Positions 1-7,008 of a stretch of DNA of 47,529 bases are shown piece after piece. Origin of the DNA: a virus. Position 1 is the first letter of the stretch. Each line of letters opens with the position of its first letter. The DNA is taken from positions 1 through 47,529 of the IMG/VR virus record IMGVR_UViG_3300009082_000007; one strand, 5' to 3'. The translations under genes and the position numbers were made by a program. The notes beneath the pieces are model-generated. The model did not search any database. It saw only the letters and a program-made list of their open reading frames with translations, and was not told the DNA's origin.

Positions 1-123
1 GAGGCTGCTCCTAATTCAAGAGAAGACCTTAAGAATTTCAGAGATATTGGCTGGTTCCGATATACTGTTAGAAAAGATGCGGATGGAAAATCAATATTCT
101 TCATTGAAGAAGTTCAAAGTGAC
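1..123. repeat. Terminal direct repeat, left copy
   Basis: The first 123 bases are identical to the last 123 bases of the window. The repeat lies inside one open reading frame that stays in phase when the two ends are joined, so the simplest reading is overlap left by assembling a circular or circularly permuted genome. A true short terminal repeat of the packaged DNA is possible but would have to fall inside a virion gene. Confidence 0.95.
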
Positions 124-3100
124 TGGTATAAATGGGCACACCAGACTGGAATGAAGGGTGTGAATATGAAGAAGTGGAAGAAGTTGAGAGCAGTAGTAGA
201 TGAGGCTCGGAAACTACATGAAAGCGCTATGAGGGATTTTGGTGCATTCAAGTTAAAAATACATGAGACAGCCGATGAAACCGCAAATACACAAGAAAAC
301 TATACAGAGCATCTTGCTCTAGTTGATGCCCTGACTACAGCTCGTCACAACCTTCGCAAAGCCGAAGCAGACCTTCTCAAAGCCATTCCAGAAGCTCTTC
401 AATGGCATGAAGCTATTATTCGGAGAGCTGTCAAATTCGCTGCGGATCATGGATTTGAGAGGATTGGACTGGCAACTGGAGAGCAGGTGAATAAGTTGTG
501 GGGAGGGTATCAACCTACTGATGTGTTTAAGATTGGAAACGACTTTGTGCCTGCTTATACTGGTAAGAAAATGTCTGGAGACTTCAAAGAACCTAATTAC
601 AAAGGTATGGAGGGAGCAACTACTACAAAGGTTACTTGGACTGTAAAGCGGGAGTTTTTAGAAGACGTCAAAGATGGTTACCTAGTAAGTTCACCTACTG
701 ACAATGGACTTCCCGATGCATGGAACCAGAAAGGCAAAGTTATAGGTCTTGAGACTGTAACTACTAAGGTAGATGGGGGTGACGTATTAGGATATATGGA
801 GCCTATATATAGTGACTTCGTACCTAGCAAGATTGAGGTGGAGGGAGCAATTATTACCGGTATTTCCAAAGCTGCTCAGCCTTGGGCATTTGATTATTAC
901 GATAAGACGCTTCAAAATTATCTTGGAAAGATTGGACGGAAATTTGGTGTGGAGGCTGGGGAAGGAAGGCTTATAACTAGTAGATCACCCGTAGAAAAAA
1001 TAGAGTCTGCTGGATATACAATAGAACGCTCTCATAATGAGAATACTGGATTGTATATTATGTCTATTAGAGACAAGTCTGGTACATTGGTATCAGACTC
1101 TTATAGTGCATCACCAACCTATGGGTTTGAGAGCTTCATAAATGAGTTTGCATCTAATCTCCCAGATCCTGGAACATCTATCCACTCCATGCCCATTGTT
1201 CCAGAGATGACATCTCCAGTTTCCCTTTTCCAATTGAATGACTCCATCAAAGGTCTTACACAGATTATGGATAATGGAAGGGCATTTGTGAATATCTTTG
1301 GATCTGCAGATGTCTCTACCTTCATCCATGAAAGCTGGCACTTCTTTGAACAGAACCTCACACCTGAAGAGTGGAAACTTCATAGGAAGTATTTTGGAGC
1401 TAGCATCGAAGGAAGAGAAGCCAGTGCCCGTGCGTTCGAAAGATTCTTGAGAGAAGGAAGAACAAAGAACCAGGCGTTAAATAATATCTTTACAAAGTTC
1501 AAAGAATGGCTCACGGAAATCTACAAAAGAATAAAAGGTTCTCCCATAGATATAAAGTTAACGCCAGAAATCCGAGCCTTCTTTGATGGATTATTATTCC
1601 GTGAAGGTATGGAAAATGGAACACCACTTCCACTTACGCTGGTAAATGAAAGTAAAGTCATTGCAGCTGGCAATGAGGCAGAAGCAGCTGTTAAGGCAAA
1701 TCCGAAAACTGGGTTCGCGAAGGCTTTGGAGAAACTTCAGAAGGCGTTTGATACGGTTGCACACTGGACTGCTATTGGGGCTCCAGAAGTTGGAGAGGCT
1801 ATAAAGGTGGCTCCAACAAGGGAAGAATATGAGATGATCTATTCGGAAGTGGTTATAAATAAACTCCGGAATATGGTAGATGGTGATGATAAGCTCTTCA
1901 CAATGGCAGCTTTGGTTCATGAGAAGGAAGATATCTGGTTAAATCGTGTGGACGAAGCAAGCCGTGAGAAGGTAAAGGCTTGCGCGGAGGAATACGGGAA
2001 GTATTTTGAAGATCGTCTGAGAACTTTGCAAGCTCGTGGAATTCTGCAAGAGGGATTTGTGCAGAACCTTCTGGTTGATCTGCAAGAGAAAATGGCTAGC
2101 GCTTTGGAAAGCCGTAATATGGAGGAGGCGGATCAAATAGAAAAAGATATAGAATTTGTAAAAGGTTTAGAATACCAGCCAATCCTCCTTTCCTGGTTTG
2201 AAAATAAGGTACATAAAGATCCAGCCGGTGCGAGATCTGTTATGAGGTATTCCACAAGGACAAGAAGATACATCCGATCCGTCACGGATATGCTAACTAT
2301 GGTGGATGAAAATACTGGGAAACCTCTGTTGAAATTGGAAGACTTCCATCCGTCTGATGTTATAACTACATATGCAAGAAGATATGGAAGAGACATATCC
2401 ATGAATGAAGTTATAGTAGCTGCAGAAAGATCCAAGAATAAAATGGCTACAAAGATTGGGGATCCAACAAGCGAGTCTGGAAAATCCTACAGACAAAAGC
2501 TTATTGACACAGGAAGGTGGGTGGATCCACCAACACGAGCAGTTGTTCTCCGTGGATACATGGTTAAACCGGAATTGAGGGATTGGCTGGAACAAAATCT
2601 GTATCTATCCAGACCTCAGAATATGTTTGAGAGAGCCCTTGCTTATGCGAAGGGAGCACAGTTTGTAAATCCATTCCGGATGGCAGGGAATAATATAGTC
2701 CAGATGTTGATGCTCTCAGGACCGTCTTTCCTAAAAGATTGCAAGTATATGAAGAAAGCCCATGCTGCAAGACGAGCATTCTTCAGAGGGGAAGAAGGAG
2801 GCTTGGTGAACGAGTATAAAGCTTATCATTGGAACGGAGGACCTTCGAAGCCAATTGGTTCACCTGGCTATACATTTGATGATCAGTTGGAGAAGATGAG
2901 GAAGAGCACTTTTGGAAAACAAATACTTTCAACCTTCACAAGCAAAGCTTTTGGGAAGAGAATTCCAAACCCATTAAAAGGTGCCTACAATATAAGTTGG
3001 AATCTAGCTTGGGGGTATGGTGATGAACTTCTCCGATTGGCATCCTATTTGAGATTACGAGATGAAGGCATGACGCAGAGACAGGCAGCACAGGAAAGTG

Positions 3101-3978
3101 CTATGTTTTATGGTGATTATGCCGCTGTGCCTGTGAAAACAAGACGACTATTGAATAAGATTTTCTTCACTCCAACCTATAAACTTGTAATGGGGAAACT
3201 ATATGGTAGATTACTCCGTGGAACTGCAGATGCAACCTTCATGAGGGAGAATCCACTTCCACAGCATTATGCGATGGGGTTAATCTATACAACCGGTGTT
3301 GTAATGGCTGTAGATATGATGATGACTATGTTGGGGTACGAGCCAGATGAGTGGGGAAGAAGATATAGAAGGGTTGTGGATACCGACCAAGGTCCGAAGG
3401 AGATTGCTATTTCCTTTACAAGTCCTGCTAATATGTTTGCGAAGTACTATTATGCTATAAGACAGGGGATTCTAGATGAGCCAGAAAGACCACTGTGGAA
3501 ACTCGCTTTAACGATGAAGTGGGATTTGCATCCTGTGTGGAGACTTATAATGGAAATAGGAGAGAATAAAGATATGGGTGGAAAAGATATCCATGATACG
3601 TTTGATCCATTCCCATTAAAAGCTTTGAAGGATATGAGACACTTTGTGTTTGGAACTATCCAGATGCTACAGCTGCCGGACAATGTTATGAACTCGATAG
3701 ATGTAAATCCAGAGATGGAAGGGGACATAACCGCTCACCACTTATTCGTGGATGATATGGGGAAAAGACTATTCAATAGAGAAGCAGCTGCAGGTATGTC
3801 TGCTTTAATGTCACTCTATTCTTTTAAGTATGTACGGGGGACAGAAGAACAGAGGCAATCCTACAGAGTCCGGAAGTTGATGTCCGAATACCGCAGGATT
3901 GCCAGAGCTGGAAAGATGACAGAGGAAAAGAATAAGAAGTTTATGCAGTATATTGATGATGCTATCGCAAGATATTAA
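1..3978 (+). CDS. Giant polyvalent internal virion protein, C-terminal part (continues from the right end)
   Basis: The frame is open from base 1, and joining the window ends makes it the C-terminal 1,325 residues of a 2,148-residue protein that starts at 44938. The fragment opens with a segment ending FIEEVQSDW (bases 100-126), a signature I know from large polyvalent proteins carried inside phage heads and on conjugative elements. A zincin-type HESWH motif (HExxH, bases 1327-1341, composite residues 1266-1270) follows, then the usual polyvalent-protein stretch with TEIYKRIKG. The rest is helical, with a hydrophobic segment around composite residue 1912 (HYAMGLIYTTGVVMAVD). By position (last of the late genes) and size it should be an inner-core protein ejected into the host, comparable in role to T7 gp16, with a predicted metallopeptidase. 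Role is inference; motifs are seen. An ATG at 151 could be mistaken for a start but upstream coding is continuous. Confidence 0.88.
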   Translation, partial: EAAPNSREDLKNFRDIGWFRYTVRKDADGKSIFFIEEVQSDWYKWAHQTGMKGVNMKKWKKLRAVVDEARKLHESAMRDFGAFKLKIHETADETANTQENYTEHLALVDALTTARHNLRKAEADLLKAIPEALQWHEAIIRRAVKFAADHGFERIGLATGEQVNKLWGGYQPTDVFKIGNDFVPAYTGKKMSGDFKEPNYKGMEGATTTKVTWTVKREFLEDVKDGYLVSSPTDNGLPDAWNQKGKVIGLETVTTKVDGGDVLGYMEPIYSDFVPSKIEVEGAIITGISKAAQPWAFDYYDKTLQNYLGKIGRKFGVEAGEGRLITSRSPVEKIESAGYTIERSHNENTGLYIMSIRDKSGTLVSDSYSASPTYGFESFINEFASNLPDPGTSIHSMPIVPEMTSPVSLFQLNDSIKGLTQIMDNGRAFVNIFGSADVSTFIHESWHFFEQNLTPEEWKLHRKYFGASIEGREASARAFERFLREGRTKNQALNNIFTKFKEWLTEIYKRIKGSPIDIKLTPEIRAFFDGLLFREGMENGTPLPLTLVNESKVIAAGNEAEAAVKANPKTGFAKALEKLQKAFDTVAHWTAIGAPEVGEAIKVAPTREEYEMIYSEVVINKLRNMVDGDDKLFTMAALVHEKEDIWLNRVDEASREKVKACAEEYGKYFEDRLRTLQARGILQEGFVQNLLVDLQEKMASALESRNMEEADQIEKDIEFVKGLEYQPILLSWFENKVHKDPAGARSVMRYSTRTRRYIRSVTDMLTMVDENTGKPLLKLEDFHPSDVITTYARRYGRDISMNEVIVAAERSKNKMATKIGDPTSESGKSYRQKLIDTGRWVDPPTRAVVLRGYMVKPELRDWLEQNLYLSRPQNMFERALAYAKGAQFVNPFRMAGNNIVQMLMLSGPSFLKDCKYMKKAHAARRAFFRGEEGGLVNEYKAYHWNGGPSKPIGSPGYTFDDQLEKMRKSTFGKQILSTFTSKAFGKRIPNPLKGAYNISWNLAWGYGDELLRLASYLRLRDEGMTQRQAAQESAMFYGDYAAVPVKTRRLLNKIFFTPTYKLVMGKLYGRLLRGTADATFMRENPLPQHYAMGLIYTTGVVMAVDMMMTMLGYEPDEWGRRYRRVVDTDQGPKEIAISFTSPANMFAKYYYAIRQGILDEPERPLWKLALTMKWDLHPVWRLIMEIGENKDMGGKDIHDTFDPFPLKALKDMRHFVFGTIQMLQLPDNVMNSIDVNPEMEGDITAHHLFVDDMGKRLFNREAAAGMSALMSLYSFKYVRGTEEQRQSYRVRKLMSEYRRIARAGKMTEEKNKKFMQYIDDAIARY

Positions 3979-4639
3979 GTTGGGATCCACTTAACCTGCT
4001 AATACCAATATCTACGAATTGAGGATTTATCTCAATCCCTATAGAATTCATCCCACACTTCTCAGCTGCTACATTTGTGGAGAAGACTCCAGCAAATGGG
4101 TCTAGCACAATCTCGTCAGATGTGCAAGATTTCATGATAAGAAAAGATAAAAGATCCAATGGTTTCTGTGTTGGGTGTAAAAGATTAGCTGATGTAATCT
4201 TATCAAAGTGCAGAATGTTGGAGTCTCTTGAGCCATTCAGTTCCCTCCTTCCCTTATGAGCAAAGATAATCCATTCATCCTGTGGGGCGTAGTCACCTCT
4301 GAGATCTCCAGATCCATGATTGTTCTTGACCCAGATTAGAGTTCGTTTCATGGTGAAGCCAGCACCTTTAAAAGCTTCAAAGAAGATTGGATATGTATCG
4401 AATCTTGTGAAGCAGTATAGGTGGTGATCTCTTTTGAGGGCTAAAAATGCAAGGGCTGCAAACTCATGGATCCAATCCCCAACTGTATCGTTTGCAAAAT
4501 GGGCAAACTGTTCTCTTACAACTCGCCTCTTGCTTTGATAATCGATACCATAAGGGGGATCTGTGAGAATGAGATCTGCTGAGTCTTCCAACTCATGAAG
4601 TTCTACTAAGCTGTTTCCTTCAACTACAATGTGTTTCAA
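3962..4639 (-). CDS. Site-specific DNA methyltransferase (N4-cytosine/N6-adenine class)
   Basis: About 225 residues. The catalytic motif TDPPYGIDY is near the N-terminus, and the SAM-binding region follows near the C-terminus (DEIVLDPFAGVFSTNVAAEKCG, then IGIEIN), the order of beta-class amino-methyltransferases. HPTQKP precedes the SAM site as usual. Oddity: the normal GSGTT of the SAM loop reads GVFST, so activity should be tested. No target-recognition domain is obvious. The start is taken as TTG at 4639, 7 bases after an AAAGG box; another TTG lies at 4663. It overlaps the end of the upstream radical-SAM-like gene by 20 bases, implying coupled translation. Its 3' end overlaps the convergent virion gene by 17 bases. 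Confidence 0.85.
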   Translation of the reverse strand: MKHIVVEGNSLVELHELEDSADLILTDPPYGIDYQSKRRVVREQFAHFANDTVGDWIHEFAALAFLALKRDHHLYCFTRFDTYPIFFEAFKGAGFTMKRTLIWVKNNHGSGDLRGDYAPQDEWIIFAHKGRRELNGSRDSNILHFDKITSANLLHPTQKPLDLLSFLIMKSCTSDEIVLDPFAGVFSTNVAAEKCGMNSIGIEINPQFVDIGISRLSGSQLNILR

Positions 4640-5351
4640 CTCGTAACCTTTCTTTTGCTGCAAAGTATTCCCTCAAACAAACACCGCAATCCTTGCAGAG
4701 ATCAGAGCGTCTTGAACCACAGCAGTATACATTCCTATAATCTCCAAACTTATTTGTGAAATCTAGATATCTTGCAAGTGAAGACCTCATGGAGAAGTAC
4801 TCATTAGAAATATGCTTCATACGAGTGTATCGGATCCTGTAACTTGGAGGAATACTATCCTCTTTGAGATACCGCATATAGGTCATGACTACAGGGATTG
4901 CAGGTTCTAAATATCTTGTGTAGTACACAACACATTCCTCTGCAACTTCTACATTCCAGAGGTTCAATCGAAAACGGACGAACATTATGGAGGGATCATA
5001 GTCAACCCTGTAAAAGTCTACGTCCGTCATGTTCCCAGGATTTACAGTAAATACAACCGGTCTTGGGATTCCATTGGTTGTAAATCCAAAGGTTGGGTAT
5101 GACGTGTTGAAGAATACATCTTTAAATTTAGATGCTGTCCTCACAACTAAAGACCTCTCATGGTTACTATCATTCCCATCGTTCATACGGACAACGCGAC
5201 CCTCTGCATCTTCTATGGATGGAATGTATGGAACCTCTGTGTAAAAGTGGGACTCCTGAAAATAACAATCTGGGCACTGTCTCGGGCAAGCACCAGCTTG
5301 GGGGGTGCAGCCGATAATTCCGGAGCCGTCGGTTTTAGGATTTATTGGCAT
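4620..5351 (-). CDS. Radical-SAM-like protein with CxxxCxxC motif, conserved phage family of unknown function
   Basis: 243 residues. Residues 22-29 read CPRQCPDC, matching the CxxxCxxC 4Fe-4S motif of radical SAM enzymes, with another Cys at 15. Recognisable blocks follow: VVRMNDGNDSNHERS, FFNTS, VVFTVNPGNMTD and MFVRFRLNLWN. A C-terminal Cys cluster (CCGSRRSDLCKDCGVC) could hold a second Fe-S cluster or zinc. I recall similar uncharacterised phage and bacterial proteins with the ordered NDGNDSN and TVNPG blocks, but cannot name a family. The start is supported by AAAAGGAG 9 bases upstream. It overlaps the methyltransferase gene downstream, so a role in DNA or nucleotide modification is a reasonable inference, not shown. 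Confidence 0.7.
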   Translation of the reverse strand: MPINPKTDGSGIIGCTPQAGACPRQCPDCYFQESHFYTEVPYIPSIEDAEGRVVRMNDGNDSNHERSLVVRTASKFKDVFFNTSYPTFGFTTNGIPRPVVFTVNPGNMTDVDFYRVDYDPSIMFVRFRLNLWNVEVAEECVVYYTRYLEPAIPVVMTYMRYLKEDSIPPSYRIRYTRMKHISNEYFSMRSSLARYLDFTNKFGDYRNVYCCGSRRSDLCKDCGVCLREYFAAKERLRVETHCS

Positions 5352-5371
5352 TGTTTTTCTCCTTTTCGGTT

Positions 5372-5542
5372 TTAAGAACTTGTACTATCTTCTGTATATC
5401 CAGGTTTGTCATCTTCCCACTCCTTTTGACCATCTAAAGATTTCTTTAGTAGTTTACCAAAGGTCTTCATGAACCTTTCAGAAGCCCCGTGAGATCTGAA
5501 CTTTTTCATTAACTCTCTGATAAAAGGACTAGGCAGACTCAT
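5372..5542 (-). CDS. Small hypothetical protein
   Basis: 56 residues starting MSLPSPFIRELMKKFRSHG. Basic and probably helical, with an acidic C-terminal tail. The ATG at 5542 lies 4 bases after the stop of the upstream gene, so translational coupling is likely; the frame is open further upstream to 5584, but that would overlap the upstream gene. Not recognised. It sits between the DUF3987 ATPase gene and the radical-SAM-like gene. Confidence 0.6.
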   Translation of the reverse strand: MSLPSPFIRELMKKFRSHGASERFMKTFGKLLKKSLDGQKEWEDDKPGYTEDSTSS

Positions 5543-5546
5543 CCTA

Positions 5547-5816
5547 TCAGAATGGGGATTCTGCGTCGGCGGCAAGGATGTCATCTATTTCCTCCTCTGT
5601 TTTCGTTTGGAATTTTTCTGATCCCTTTGGTAAATTTTCGACCATAGCATGATAATTGCCCAATGCAATTTCCATGTATTCTGCCATAGCATCAATCATT
5701 GATAGATGGAATTCCTGAAGGACTTGGTTCTTCCCCCAACTCGTCTGTGATTGGAGGCGTGTCTCGAACTTCTCCTTCAGAATTCTGTTGTACTGAGCCA
5801 TTCCAATTCTGCTCAT
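5547..5816 (-). CDS. Hypothetical helical protein overlapping the helicase-like gene
   Basis: 89 residues (MSRIGMAQYNRILKEKFE...), mostly charged helix, acidic at the end (EEEIDDILAADAESPF). The ATG at 5816 has a GGGAGAAG box just upstream; a second Met lies five codons in. The first 125 bases overlap, in another frame, the 3' end of the DUF3987 ATPase gene, whose own C-terminus there is low-complexity and polar. Both frames look protein-like, so this is probably a genuine overlap. Function unknown; the position next to the replisome genes suggests a replication accessory role (inference). Confidence 0.65.
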   Translation of the reverse strand: MSRIGMAQYNRILKEKFETRLQSQTSWGKNQVLQEFHLSMIDAMAEYMEIALGNYHAMVENLPKGSEKFQTKTEEEIDDILAADAESPF

Positions 5817-7008
5817 CTTTCTTCTCCCTTTGGTTTGGTGGTATGTATTCTATCCATCTTTTGCCGGCTTCAATCATCTCTTTTGCAAGACCGGAAGTAA
5901 TAACAGCTTTTGTTATCATCTCCAATCTATCAAGAGTAACACCCCCCATATATTTTCTAACAATTTCTGCAAAGGTTACTCTTCCCTTTGCACGGAGTTG
6001 GTTTAGAATTTCCGTAACCACAATGTTGTCGTCTATTTGTGTCATGCCTCTGAAGACGCATGGCATGAGGACTTCAGTTCTGGATAGAAGTTCTAGTGCT
6101 TTATCGAAGTGTCGTACACCTATAAGCTTCGCTCCAGACTCGGACGCACTAAATATCATACTGAGTTTTAAAAGGTGCCAGCGTCTTCTCTGTTCATATC
6201 CTGCAAGGAGAGGATCCGTGAAAGCCGGATTTTTTTCTACCTCAAATACCCAGTCAATATATTTGTCTATAAAATCTTCATCCATCATGAATGCTCCATG
6301 CACTATCTTTATATTGGATAGGTCTTCAGCTAGAGCATCTCTCATCTTGGATTCTTTGGCACCAAAGAATGGTATAGGTATTATCTTCCCCTTCTGATCT
6401 GCGTAGACTAGAATCATCCGACTGGTAAGACCTCCTCCGACTGCCTCTTGTGGAAGGCTAGCTTGTATAAGGCTGGGGGTTGTGGCTCCAATAATGTTCA
6501 CCCAGACATTTGGGATATCATGAGAGCCTTTGTTCTTTGTCTCATATCTGAATCTCTTCTCACAATCGTACCACTTGCAGAGGTAGGACATGAATTCACT
6601 ATCTCTATGTCTTGTAAATACAGTGAACTCACTACTATGTATTGTGATAGCACTATCAGTACTAAGCACACCATCTAGATATGAAGATGCTGTACCTGCC
6701 TCTTCGAGACGTATAAGAAGAGCTTCCTTTGTGGTGGCATCGGCAGCAAGATTTACACCTATCTCTTGTAGGATATCGTAACCAGGCTCCATGGCAGTGC
6801 CTTTTCTCACACCACTGGGTCCAACTAGTACTATATACATATTAGGAAATATAGTCTTTACACCGAATGGTATAAAACATTTTCTTTCCATTGCAGATGC
6901 AATAGCACTTATAGCTGTCCACTCTGTGAATATGAGAGGTGATTCCACTAGCTCATTTGCATACTTTATATATGCGTCGAACCAGTCTGGAAAATGTCTA
7001 TCAGGCAT
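5692..7008 (-). CDS. DUF3987-like helicase-type ATPase
   Basis: 438 residues. The start MPDRHFPDWFDAYIKYANEL and the P-loop-like GPSGVRKGTAM (residues 63-73) are what I associate with the DUF3987 family of phage and plasmid P-loop ATPases, often found beside replication genes as primase/helicase components. A conserved segment YEQRRRWHLLKLSMIFSAS follows around residue 270. The P-loop has lysine before Gly-Thr (RKGT) instead of GKT, which I believe occurs in phage members of this family. The C-terminal 50 residues are polar and acidic. The start overlaps the end of the DNA polymerase gene by 8 bases, so the two are coupled. Replicative helicase is the most likely role, since no DnaB-type helicase is seen. 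Confidence 0.72.
   Translation of the reverse strand: MPDRHFPDWFDAYIKYANELVESPLIFTEWTAISAIASAMERKCFIPFGVKTIFPNMYIVLVGPSGVRKGTAMEPGYDILQEIGVNLAADATTKEALLIRLEEAGTASSYLDGVLSTDSAITIHSSEFTVFTRHRDSEFMSYLCKWYDCEKRFRYETKNKGSHDIPNVWVNIIGATTPSLIQASLPQEAVGGGLTSRMILVYADQKGKIIPIPFFGAKESKMRDALAEDLSNIKIVHGAFMMDEDFIDKYIDWVFEVEKNPAFTDPLLAGYEQRRRWHLLKLSMIFSASESGAKLIGVRHFDKALELLSRTEVLMPCVFRGMTQIDDNIVVTEILNQLRAKGRVTFAEIVRKYMGGVTLDRLEMITKAVITSGLAKEMIEAGKRWIEYIPPNQREKKDEQNWNGSVQQNSEGEVRDTPPITDELGEEPSPSGIPSIND

Noticed and set aside
1-123. Physical direct terminal repeat of the packaged genome
   Set aside because: The repeat lies mid-gene and in frame when joined, which fits assembly overlap of a circular or permuted genome better; it cannot be excluded without read-end data.
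5699-6397. 232-codon plus-strand frame opposite the ATPase gene
   Set aside because: Antisense to a well supported coding region; composition rich in Ser/Ile/Phe as expected from a shadow frame.
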